DNA of 64,000 nt from contig JAVTVZ010000063.1 of the NCBI GenBank assembly GCA_032229625.1, forward strand, positions 1 through 64,000, written 5' to 3'. The position numbers were made by a program, and so were the translations under genes. The notes under the pieces are model-generated. The model made no database searches, was not told the origin of the DNA, and saw only the letters and a program-made list of their open reading frames with translations. Source of the stretch: Kineosphaera sp032229625 (GTDB lineage Bacteria > Actinomycetota > Actinomycetes > Actinomycetales > Dermatophilaceae). Shown here one piece after another: positions 49,007-56,265 of the stretch (its first letter is position 1; the number at the start of each line of letters is the position of its first letter).

Positions 49007-50878
49007 TCAGCCGCCGAATTCCGCCAGCCCCGCGCGGGCCTGCTTGAGCCACTGCTCGCGCGCCTCGAGGGCCTCGCGGGCCTTGGTGATGCGTCGCTGG
49101 TCGCCGGACGCCTCGGCCTTGGCGAGGTCCTTGCGGTAGCGCTCAAGCGCCGCCTCGGCCTGGCTGGCCATGCTCGCGGCGCGTGCCGCGACCTCGGGGT
49201 TCGTCGCCTTCCAGCGCTTGTCGTCGGCCTCGCGGACCGCGGCCTCGACGCGCCGCATGCCCTTCTCGATGCGCTCCATCGCCGAGCGTGGCACCTTGCC
49301 CGCCGCGTCCCACTTGTCCTGCAGGGCCCGCAGCGCGGCCTTCGTCGCCTCGAGATCCCGGACCGGCAGCAGCGCCTGCGCCTGGACGAGCAGCTCCTCC
49401 TTGACGGCGAGGTTGGCGGTGAACTCCTCGTTCTCCGCCGCGACGACCGAATCCTTGGCGCCGAAGAACGCGTCCTGCGCCGCCTTGAAGCGCTTCCACA
49501 GCGCGTCGTCGTCGGTGCGCGACGCCCGGCCGGCCTGACGCCACCGGTCCATGAGTCGTTTGTAGGCGCCGGCGGTCGCGCCCCACTCGGTCGAGGACGC
49601 GAGCTTCTCGGCCTCCTCGACGAGCTCGAGCTTGGCGGCCTTGGCCTGCGCCTGGGAGCTGCCCAGCTGCGCGAAGTGCACGCGGCGCATCTTGTCGAAG
49701 GAGTTGCGCGACGAGCTGAGCCGGTGCCACAGCGCCTGCTCGGTCTCGCGGTCGAGCTTGGGGCCGCCACGCTGCGCGGCCTTCCACTCGTCCAGCAGCG
49801 CGCGCATCCGGGCGCTGCTGGACTTCCACTGCACCTTCGGCTCCGGCGTCGCGGCGATCCGCTCGGCCTCGGCGACGATCGCCTCCCGCGCGGTGAGCGC
49901 CTCGGCGCGGGCGGCGGCCCGCTGCTCGGCCTCGACGACCCGCCGCGCCTCCAGGGCGGTCGCGATGTTCTCGACCTTCGCGGCGAGCGCGACGAGGTCG
50001 CCGACGGCGTGCAGGTCGGTCGTCGCCTCGCGCAGCTTGGCCAGGCTCTCCGCGCCGTCCTTGGCGGACAGGTCGGTCTGCGTGACCCGCGCGTAGAGCA
50101 GGTCGGCCAGCGAGTTGAGCTCGTCGAACTTGCGGACGAAGTAGGCGAGGGCCTCCTGCGCCGGGGCGCCGGGGTAGGAGCCGACCTCCCGCTCACCCTC
50201 GGGCGTGCGCACGTAGACCGTGCCGTCGTCGGCGACCCGACCGAACTTCGCCGACTCGCTGGACGCCGCCGACAGCGCCTCGGCGCCCGTCGCCGCGCCG
50301 GGCAGCGAGTCGGGCTGCGGCAGCGTCGGGGCCGACGGCGGCGGCGCGGGCGTGGCCGGGGCCTGCGGCTTGGGAGTCGCGGGCGGCTCGGGCGCCGGCT
50401 CGCCGCCGGCGGCCGCGGGCTGCGCGGGTGCGTCCTCGGCGGCCTGGGCGGGTGCGTCCTCGGCGGCCTGCGCGGGCGCGTCCTCGGCGGCTGCGGGCTC
50501 CGCGGCCTCGATCTGCGCGTCCTGCGCGACGGGCTCGGACAGCGGCTCGGTCTCGCCCACGAGCACGGGCTCGTCAGCGGCCTCGGCGCCTTCAGCGGCC
50601 TCGACCGATTCGACGACGTCCGACTCGACAGGCTCGACCGACTTGACAGGCTCGACCGACTCGGCGGTCGGCGCGGCCTCGACATCGTCCTCGGAGGTCG
50701 CGGCGGCCTCTTCGGAAGTCGCGGCGTCCGGGGTGTCGCCCTCGTCCGGCGTCGCCTCCACCGGCGCGTCGGCCGGCGTGTCCACCGACGCGGGCGCCTC
50801 GCCCTGCGGTGCGCTGACCTGCGACGGATCCGTCGGCTGGTCGGGGGAGTCGGGCTGGGGGGTGGTGTGATCAGACAC
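49007..50878 (-). CDS. DUF349 repeat protein
   Basis: Encodes 623 residues from GTG at 50878. The first 210 residues are low complexity (Ala/Glu/Pro/Asp, with three repeats of AEDAPAQA). From about residue 240 a series of DUF349 helical repeats follows, with characteristic segments such as LLDEWKAAQRGGPKLDRE, LMDRWRQAGRASRTDDDALW and ALQDKWDAAGKVPRSAMERI. The repeats form helical hairpins; the biological role is unknown, though the gene stays next to hisS and the MBL hydrolase in actinobacteria. The N-terminal tail is probably disordered. Antisense to nothing; convergent with zwf. Confidence 0.85.
   Translation of the reverse strand: MSDHTTPQPDSPDQPTDPSQVSAPQGEAPASVDTPADAPVEATPDEGDTPDAATSEEAAATSEDDVEAAPTAESVEPVKSVEPVESDVVESVEAAEGAEAADEPVLVGETEPLSEPVAQDAQIEAAEPAAAEDAPAQAAEDAPAQAAEDAPAQPAAAGGEPAPEPPATPKPQAPATPAPPPSAPTLPQPDSLPGAATGAEALSAASSESAKFGRVADDGTVYVRTPEGEREVGSYPGAPAQEALAYFVRKFDELNSLADLLYARVTQTDLSAKDGAESLAKLREATTDLHAVGDLVALAAKVENIATALEARRVVEAEQRAAARAEALTAREAIVAEAERIAATPEPKVQWKSSSARMRALLDEWKAAQRGGPKLDRETEQALWHRLSSSRNSFDKMRRVHFAQLGSSQAQAKAAKLELVEEAEKLASSTEWGATAGAYKRLMDRWRQAGRASRTDDDALWKRFKAAQDAFFGAKDSVVAAENEEFTANLAVKEELLVQAQALLPVRDLEATKAALRALQDKWDAAGKVPRSAMERIEKGMRRVEAAVREADDKRWKATNPEVAARAASMASQAEAALERYRKDLAKAEASGDQRRITKAREALEAREQWLKQARAGLAEFGG
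50421..50492 (-). repeat. 24-bp tandem repeat in the DUF349 gene
   Basis: Three in-frame units of 24 bp encoding AEDAPAQA-type octapeptides (50421-50444, 50445-50468, 50469-50492), with a few substitutions. Typical of expandable disordered regions. Confidence 0.8.
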
Positions 50879-51042
50879 GGCGTCGGCCTTCTGCTCGGGT
50901 CGGAGGACACCGCCGGGGGGCCCGGCGACGGGGTCGCTGCCGGGTCGGTTCGGCGGTTCGGTGCACGGAACGTCTCGATCACGATACTGGCCCCGCCCGA
51001 ATGTGCCGAAAAGCCGGGTCGGGGCGGCGCACCCCGACGAAC

Positions 51043-51048
51043 TAGGCT
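51043..51048 (+). promoter_or_regulatory. -10 box for leaderless MBL mRNA
   Basis: TAGGCT, six bases before the GTG at 51055. Confidence 0.5.
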
Positions 51049-51054
51049 GTGGCG

Positions 51055-51753
51055 GTGTTCCTCATCGGTTTTCCGGCGCAGGCGTTCGCCACCAACTGTT
51101 TCGTCGTCGCCCCCGCACCGGGCGAGGAATGCCTGGTCATCGACCCGGGCATCGGCGTCCTCGACCGGCTCGACGAGGTGCTGCGCGAGCACCGGCTGCG
51201 CCCCGCAGCCGTCCTGTTGACCCACGGCCACCTCGACCACGTCTACTCGGTGACGCCCGTCTGCGGCTCCCGAGGGATCGCGGCCCACATCCACCCCGAC
51301 GACCGCTACCGGCTCGTCGACCCGATCGCCTCGATGGACCCCTCGCTGGTGGCGATGCTCGAGGCGCAGTTCGGCACGAAGGCCGCGTGGCACGAGCCCG
51401 ACGACGTCGTGGAGTTCACCGACGGGCAGTCGCTGCGGATCGCCGGGCTCGACCTGTCGGTGTTGCACGCGCCGGGGCACACGGAGGGCTCGGTGATGTT
51501 CCGCACCGAGACGATCCCCGATGCCCTCCCCGCGGACTCGGGTCTGACGCGCACGATCTTCGCCGGTGACGTCCTCTTCAACGGCGGGATCGGGCGCACC
51601 GACCTGCCCGGCGGCGACGACGCCGCGATGCGCGCCAGCCTGCGCGACGTCGTGCTCACCCAGAGCGACGACAGCCTCGTCTTCCCCGGTCACGGCCCCG
51701 CGACGACCATCGCCCGCGAGCGCCTCGCCAACCCCTACCTGCAAGGACTGTGA
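51055..51753 (+). CDS. MBL-fold metallo-hydrolase, glyoxalase II-like
   Basis: Encodes 232 residues from GTG 51055 (a GTG at 51049 adds two). The metal-binding motif is LLTHGHLDHVYSVTPVC near residue 57, with further ligands in HAPGHTEGSVMFR, FAGDVLF and FPGHGPATTIARER. The family includes glyoxalase II and other hydrolases. Gene order MBL-hisS is conserved in actinobacteria, but the substrate is not established. The stop is four bases before the TTG start of hisS. Confidence 0.87.
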   Translation: MFLIGFPAQAFATNCFVVAPAPGEECLVIDPGIGVLDRLDEVLREHRLRPAAVLLTHGHLDHVYSVTPVCGSRGIAAHIHPDDRYRLVDPIASMDPSLVAMLEAQFGTKAAWHEPDDVVEFTDGQSLRIAGLDLSVLHAPGHTEGSVMFRTETIPDALPADSGLTRTIFAGDVLFNGGIGRTDLPGGDDAAMRASLRDVVLTQSDDSLVFPGHGPATTIARERLANPYLQGL

Positions 51754-51756
51754 ACG

Positions 51757-53121
51757 TTGAGTCAGAAGATCGCCCCGCTGTCCGGCTTCCCCGAGTGGCT
51801 GCCCGCCGATCGGCTCGTCGAGCAGCTCGTGCTCGACGTCGTGCGTGAGACCTTCGAGCGGCACGGCTTCGTCAACATCGAGACCCGCGCGGTCGAGCCC
51901 GTCGACCGACTCCTGGGCAAGGGCGGCGACGCCGACAAGGAGATCTACGCGGTGTCGCGGCTGGCCGCCGACCCCGGCACGGATCGGGACGCGGCCCTGG
52001 GGCTGCACTTCGACCTCACGGTGCCCTTCGCGCGCTACGTGTTGGAGCACGCGGGCAAGCTGACCTTCCCCTTCCGGCGCTACCAGATCCAGAAGGTGTG
52101 GCGCGGCGAGCGGCCGCAGGAGGGCCGCTTCCGGGAGTTCACGCAGGCCGACATCGACATCGTCGGGGCCGGTGAGCTGCCCTTCCACTACGAGGCGGAG
52201 GTGCCGCTGGTCATCGCCGACGTCTTCGCGCAGCTGCCGATCGGGCCCTACCGGATCCAGGTCAACAACCGCAAGATCCCCGAGGGCTTCTACCTGGGTC
52301 TGGGGTTGGCACCCGAGCAGGTCGCGGGCGTGCTGCGGATCGTCGACAAGCTCGACAAGATCGGCGCCGACGCGGTCCGCGCGGGGCTGGTCGACTTCGG
52401 CGCGACCGAGCAGCAGGCCGACGCTGCCCTGGCGCTGGCGCAGATCAGCGCGACCGACACCTCGTTCGTCGAGCAGGTCGCGGCCCTGGGTGTCGAGCAC
52501 GAGACGCTGTCGGCCGGGCTCGCGGAGCTCGCCGCGGTCGTCGCGGCCGGCATGGAGCACGCCCCCGGGGTGCTCGTCGCCGATCTCAAGGTCGCCCGGG
52601 GGCTGGACTACTACACGGGCACCGTCTACGAGACTCAGCTCGTCGGGCAGGAGTCCTACGGCTCGGTGTGCTCCGGGGGGCGCTATGACTCCCTGGCCTC
52701 CGACGGGCGCACGACGTATCCGGGTGTCGGCATCTCGATCGGGGTGTCGCGGCTGCTCGCCAAGCTCGTGCCCAGCGGCGCGATCGCCGCGAGCCGCCCG
52801 ACGCCGACGTGTGTGCTCGTGGCGCTCGGTGCGCAGGAGGACCGAGCCGCCGCAGGTGCGCTCGCCGCGGCCCTGCGGGGGCGGGGGATCGCCACGGAGA
52901 TCGCGCCGACCGCCGCGAAGTTCGGCAAGCAGATCCGGTATGCCGACCGCCGCGGCATCCCCTACGTGTGGTTCCCGCCGCTGGACGCCGACGCGGTCCA
53001 CTCCGTCAAGGACATCCGCTCCGGCGAGCAGGTCGACGCCGACCCCGCGACCTGGATGCCGCCGGCGCACGACCTGCGGCCCCGGCTCGTCGGCGGGGAC
53101 GCGGCGGCTGTGGGCGAGTAG
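51757..53121 (+). CDS. hisS: Histidyl-tRNA synthetase
   Basis: Encodes 454 residues. Starts at TTG 51757 with AAGGA nine bases upstream. Class II motifs: motif 1 in the N-terminus (GFPEWLPADRLVEQL), motif 2 FRRYQIQKVWRGERPQEGRF, histidine-specific VARGLDYYTGTVYETQ, and motif 3 region CSGGRYDSLAS with GVGISIGVSRLLAKL; the anticodon-binding domain follows (CVLVALGAQEDRAAAGALAA). Downstream lies only the remnant of an LLM oxidoreductase gene. Confidence 0.96.
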   Translation: MSQKIAPLSGFPEWLPADRLVEQLVLDVVRETFERHGFVNIETRAVEPVDRLLGKGGDADKEIYAVSRLAADPGTDRDAALGLHFDLTVPFARYVLEHAGKLTFPFRRYQIQKVWRGERPQEGRFREFTQADIDIVGAGELPFHYEAEVPLVIADVFAQLPIGPYRIQVNNRKIPEGFYLGLGLAPEQVAGVLRIVDKLDKIGADAVRAGLVDFGATEQQADAALALAQISATDTSFVEQVAALGVEHETLSAGLAELAAVVAAGMEHAPGVLVADLKVARGLDYYTGTVYETQLVGQESYGSVCSGGRYDSLASDGRTTYPGVGISIGVSRLLAKLVPSGAIAASRPTPTCVLVALGAQEDRAAAGALAAALRGRGIATEIAPTAAKFGKQIRYADRRGIPYVWFPPLDADAVHSVKDIRSGEQVDADPATWMPPAHDLRPRLVGGDAAAVGE

Positions 53122-53404
53122 ACCTTTCGCGGTGACGGCGGGGCACAATGCCCCCGTCCGCACGTGCCGTCAGATGCTGCGAAGGGGCCTGACATGACTC
53201 GGCTCGGCTACCAGATCCCCAACTTCACCTACCCCGGCGTCGCGCTGGACCGGCTCTTCCCGACCGTCGTCGCGCAGGGCGTGGAGGCCGAGGGCTCGCC
53301 GTCCCCGACGGCCGAGGGGCGAGCACGTGCCGCTGCTCACGTCCTGGATCCCGGCTCCGATGAGCAGAGTGAGCCCGGCGCCCCGGCGAGCGAAGGAGCC
53401 TGCC
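53122..53404. other. 283-bp region after hisS
   Basis: Holds the LLM oxidoreductase remnant (53194-53298) and the upstream region of the lipoprotein gene with AAGGAG at 53393-53398. No promoter was recognised with confidence. Confidence 0.5.
53194..53298 (+). pseudogene. 5' remnant of an LLM-class F420-dependent oxidoreductase gene
   Basis: ATG followed by 34 codons, TRLGYQIPNFTYPGVALDR and LFPTVVAQGVEAEGS. This matches the start of F420-dependent luciferase-like oxidoreductases, which then continue GFDTVFVMDHF; here homology stops and the frame runs into unrelated sequence. About 90 percent of the gene is missing. Confidence 0.7.
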
Positions 53405-54532
53405 ATGACGATCTCGACCCGACCCTGGTGGCGCCCGGCCGCAGCGCCTCTGCGCCTGCGCGCGCCGCGACTCGTGGGGCTGCTCGCGGGGGCGGCGTTG
53501 CTGCTCAGCGCGTGCGGTGTCGCCACCGGCGCGCCGTCGACGCACAGCGCCGGCGCCACGTCCGGCGCGTCCCCGAGCTCCGCGACCCCGGGCTCCGCGG
53601 GCACCACCAGCCCGACGCCGACCGCCACGTGCGCGCGGCTCACGGGCCGGCAGGCCCTCGCCACGTGGGGACCGCAGGTGCCGCGGCACCCCAATGACTA
53701 CGAGTGGGATCTGGGGCAGGCCGACCCTGCCGACTACGACCCCTGCGCGCCGCTGTCGTGGATCGTGCTGCCGATCATCGGCCCGACCGGCTCCTCGCCC
53801 TACGCGATCATGCTCTTCCACCACGGCACCTACGTCGGGCCGGCGACCAAGGACGTCATCGGCTTCGCGCCCGCCACGCGGCGGGTGTCGCCGTCGCAGC
53901 TGTCGGTGACCTACACCTACGAGAAGCCCGGCGAGATCACCGCCGGGGCCTCGGGCCGGGCCACCGCCCTTTTCACGTGGGACGCGGCGAGCGGCAAGGT
54001 CGTGCGCACCGGGCAGATCCCGCCCGGCTACTCCGAGTCGGCGCCCGGCGGCGAGCAGGCGGCCGACGCCGGCGAGGACGACGGAGACGGTGAGGTGTCC
54101 GCCGGCGGGACGCGACGATCGGTGCCCGCCGGATCGACGAAGATCACGTCGATCCGGCCCGCGACGACGTACTCGCCGGAGGTCGCCGTGATCGTTACGC
54201 CCTCGAAGAACATCGGCTGCGACCTGTCCTCCCGCGGCGCGGGCTGCGGCGTGCAGTCGTACATCCAGAGCGGCATCGGCGGCGCCGGCCGCGACAGCGG
54301 GGATGCGCAATGGTGGTTCGAGCTGGATGGCCCGGGAGTCCCGTCGCCGCTGACCAGGGGAGATGCGCCCTGGTTCGCCTCCCCCGACGTCCCGGCCCAG
54401 GTCGTCGGCTTCGGGCGGACGGTCCACTACCGCAACTACGTGTGCTCGTCCGCCAAAGACGGCCTGACCTGCTGGAATACGGAGACGGGCCACGGCGTCA
54501 AGATGGCGCGCGCCGGCTACGAGGCCTTCTGA
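53405..54532 (+). CDS. Secreted lipoprotein, LppP/LprE domain plus DUF6636-like domain
   Basis: Encodes 375 residues from ATG 53405 (AAGGAG at 53393-53398). The signal LRAPRLVGLLAGAALLLSACG has a lipobox (LSAC) at about residue 36-39. After a Ser/Thr/Pro linker the LppP/LprE domain follows (CARLTGRQALATWGPQVP to FTWDAASGKVV). From about residue 260 (VIVTPSKNIGCDLSSRGAGC) a second domain ends VCSSAKDGLTCWNTETGHGV and KMARAGYEAF, matching the DUF6636 pattern of cysteine-rich secreted actinobacterial proteins. The two domains are fused; both are usually found alone. Function is unknown. Confidence 0.75.
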   Translation: MTISTRPWWRPAAAPLRLRAPRLVGLLAGAALLLSACGVATGAPSTHSAGATSGASPSSATPGSAGTTSPTPTATCARLTGRQALATWGPQVPRHPNDYEWDLGQADPADYDPCAPLSWIVLPIIGPTGSSPYAIMLFHHGTYVGPATKDVIGFAPATRRVSPSQLSVTYTYEKPGEITAGASGRATALFTWDAASGKVVRTGQIPPGYSESAPGGEQAADAGEDDGDGEVSAGGTRRSVPAGSTKITSIRPATTYSPEVAVIVTPSKNIGCDLSSRGAGCGVQSYIQSGIGGAGRDSGDAQWWFELDGPGVPSPLTRGDAPWFASPDVPAQVVGFGRTVHYRNYVCSSAKDGLTCWNTETGHGVKMARAGYEAF

Positions 54533-54576
54533 GGCCGGCCGCAGCGCTCTGAGGGAGGTTGTCGGCGCGCGTTGAT

Positions 54577-54615
54577 GTCAAGTTCGTTTGACATCTGGTA
54601 TCAAGGATAGTTGAC
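54577..54615. promoter_or_regulatory. Two tandem operators before the XRE gene
   Basis: Site 1: GTCAA-gttcgt-TTGAC (54577-54592). Site 2: ATCAA-ggatag-TTGAC (54600-54615). Both fit TCAA-N6-TTGA, with centres 23 bp apart. Site 1 contains TTGACA, a consensus -35 box, at 54588-54593. The second site overlaps the alternative TTG start at 54611. Binding by the downstream regulator (autorepression) is likely. Confidence 0.6.
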
Positions 54616-54622
54616 TTGTCGT

Positions 54623-54853
54623 GTGCCCAACGAAGCCCTTGGCAACCACGTCCGGGACGTGCGGCGTGCGCGTCGACTCACCCAGGCGCAGCTCGCCGCG
54701 GCCGTCGGGGTGAGTCGGCAGACGATCGTGTCGATCGAGGGCGGCGACTACGCGCCCTCGGTGCTGCTCGCGCTGCGCATCGCCGCGGCCCTGGGGGACT
54801 CCGTCGACCACCTGTTCTTCATCGACCCCACGCACGAGGAGGATCCGTCATGA
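54623..54853 (+). CDS. XRE-family helix-turn-helix regulator
   Basis: Encodes 76 residues from GTG 54623; a TTG at 54611 would add four. The HTH is RRARRLTQAQLAAAVGVSRQ followed by TIVSIEGGDYAPSVLLALRIAAALG, almost the whole protein, with the final LFFIDP-type end. These short Cro/C1 regulators act as dimers on a palindrome; the upstream paired TCAA-N6-TTGA sites fit. The stop overlaps the ATG of the next gene by four bases, so regulator and membrane protein are one operon, a form typical of repressor/membrane-protein pairs. Confidence 0.85.
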   Translation: MPNEALGNHVRDVRRARRLTQAQLAAAVGVSRQTIVSIEGGDYAPSVLLALRIAAALGDSVDHLFFIDPTHEEDPS

Positions 54854-55356
54854 CCACCCCACGCCGCCGCAGCCGCAGCCACGTCGACAACCCCGTCTTC
54901 GGGGACGAGCGAGCGCAACGCGCCTGGATGGAGGCGTATGTCGTGGCCTACGAGGTCGCGCTGCTCGCCGCGCTGAGCCTGGCGACGGTCATGGTGTGGG
55001 TCGGCGGCCGACCCCTGTTGTGGTGGTCCGTCGCGGTCGTCTGGGTGGTCGGGCTGGGCAACCTCGCCGCGCTCGCCCACCTGCGCTCCGCGGGACTGAG
55101 CGACCTGCCGTGGCGTGACCGCCTGCGCTTCTGGAGCTTCCGCCTGCGGCTCGTGCTTATTGCGGCCTACGCCGTCGGACTGCTGCGGGCGTTCAGCAGC
55201 GACGTGCAGCTGCCCGAGGGTGGCCTCGACGCCGCGACTCTCGCCGGGATGCTCGTCGGGGCGTCCTGCGCGATCGGCGCGTTCGCCCTCCTGGACTGGC
55301 GCACCCGCCGCCGCGCCGCGGCCCAGTTGCCCGAGGACGACAGCTTCGTCGAGTGA
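54850..55356 (+). CDS. Four-helix membrane protein coupled to the XRE regulator
   Basis: Encodes 168 residues. Four hydrophobic stretches: VAYEVALLAALSLATVMVWV, LLWWSVAVVWVVGLGNLAAL, LVLIAAYAVGLLRAF and MLVGASCAIGAFALLDW. No recognised domain. It overlaps the regulator gene by ATGA. Similar XRE/membrane-protein pairs occur in many bacteria with no assigned role. The C-terminal tail is acidic (LPEDDSFVE). Confidence 0.7.
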   Translation: MTTPRRRSRSHVDNPVFGDERAQRAWMEAYVVAYEVALLAALSLATVMVWVGGRPLLWWSVAVVWVVGLGNLAALAHLRSAGLSDLPWRDRLRFWSFRLRLVLIAAYAVGLLRAFSSDVQLPEGGLDAATLAGMLVGASCAIGAFALLDWRTRRRAAAQLPEDDSFVE

Positions 55357-55477
55357 CGCGCCCGGCCCCGCGAGGCTCGCGGTTGCGGTCTCAGCTCGGC
55401 GTTGCGGATACAGCCGCGACCATCGACTGCGAGCGCAACCGTGAGCGAGCTGGGGGAGGTGCTGCCTCGGCAGCGCC

Positions 55478-56140
55478 TCAGTGGCTGTCGTGGCCTGGCC
55501 CGCTCGACGCGTCGTGGCCGCCGGTGCGGCTCTTGAGCTGCTTGGGCACCTTCAGCCCGCGCGAGCGCAGCTCCAGGCTGGCCAGGCGCCGCACGATCGC
55601 CGGGTCACCGGCCCGCCAGGCTGCGACCGGGTCGTCGCTGATCGCGGCGAGCTTGGGCATCGGCTGGTTGGCCAGGGCGCGCAACGCGAAGAGGTCGAGG
55701 TCGGCGTCCGCGTCGATGAACTGCCGCGCCGCCGCGGCCCGCCGATAGAAGCTGACCCGCAGGAAGAGCCACGGGATGACGACGATGAGGATCGGCGCGG
55801 CCGCCGTCGCGATGCCCAGCGCGAGCGCGAGCCGCTGCAGGGCGCCCGCGGTGTCCCAGCCGATGCCCGCGATGTCCGATCCCGTCTGCGCCATCGAGGC
55901 GAACGCGCCGACGAGCTGATCGCCGACCATCGGCAGATCCCGCACCTGCCCGGCGGTCTGCTGCATCGCGGTGTTGAAGGAGATGCCGGTCTGGTGCAGC
56001 TTGAGCGCCGGCTGCGCGAGCGCGACGACGAGCGCATACATCCACTGACCGACCCAGACCCACGCGATCGCCCACACCGCGACGATCGCGTCGAAGGTCA
56101 TCTGGGCGAGGCGCCGGCCGGGCGTCTGGGCGTACCACAT
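55478..56140 (-). CDS. Membrane protein of unknown function
   Basis: Encodes 220 residues from ATG 56140 (a GTG at 56146 would add two). AGGAT lies upstream. Two clear membrane segments: AIVAVWAIAWVWVGQWMYAL near residue 20 and ALALGIATAAAPILIVVIPWL near 105. Between lie MQQTAGQVRDLPMVGDQLVG and amphipathic helices; the C-terminal third is soluble and basic. No family recognised. It is convergent with the membrane gene of the XRE pair and divergent from xerD. Confidence 0.65.
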   Translation of the reverse strand: MWYAQTPGRRLAQMTFDAIVAVWAIAWVWVGQWMYALVVALAQPALKLHQTGISFNTAMQQTAGQVRDLPMVGDQLVGAFASMAQTGSDIAGIGWDTAGALQRLALALGIATAAAPILIVVIPWLFLRVSFYRRAAAARQFIDADADLDLFALRALANQPMPKLAAISDDPVAAWRAGDPAIVRRLASLELRSRGLKVPKQLKSRTGGHDASSGPGHDSH

Positions 56141-56253
56141 GGGCACATCCTGCCCGGCGCTCGCCGCTCGTGACGCCGCGAACCGCCGGTCGAACCGGGT
56201 CGGCCGCGCGCGGACGGGCCCCCGGTCACCCCTGCCCGCCGGGCGAGCTCACC

Positions 56254-56259
56254 TACGCT
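56254..56259 (+). promoter_or_regulatory. -10 box for leaderless xerD mRNA
   Basis: TACGCT, six bases before the ATG at 56266. Confidence 0.5.
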
Positions 56260-56265
56260 GGTCGG

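Noticed and set aside
48808..53163. 1451-codon leftward frame spanning hisS, MBL and the DUF349 gene
   Set aside because: It is antisense to hisS and the MBL gene, then a shifted frame of the DUF349 gene; composition is Arg/Pro/Ser repeats only.
54588..54616. TTGACA -35 box with a -10 box for the XRE gene
   Set aside because: TTGACA at 54588-54593 is perfect, but 17 bp downstream gives TTGACT, not a -10 box; TATCAA and GATAGT are spaced too close. The palindromic operator explains the TTGAC sequences better.
55380..55441. Long-range hairpin CGGTTGCG / CGCAACCG after the XRE-linked membrane gene
   Set aside because: The 46-base loop and the lack of a second supporting stem make a functional terminator doubtful.
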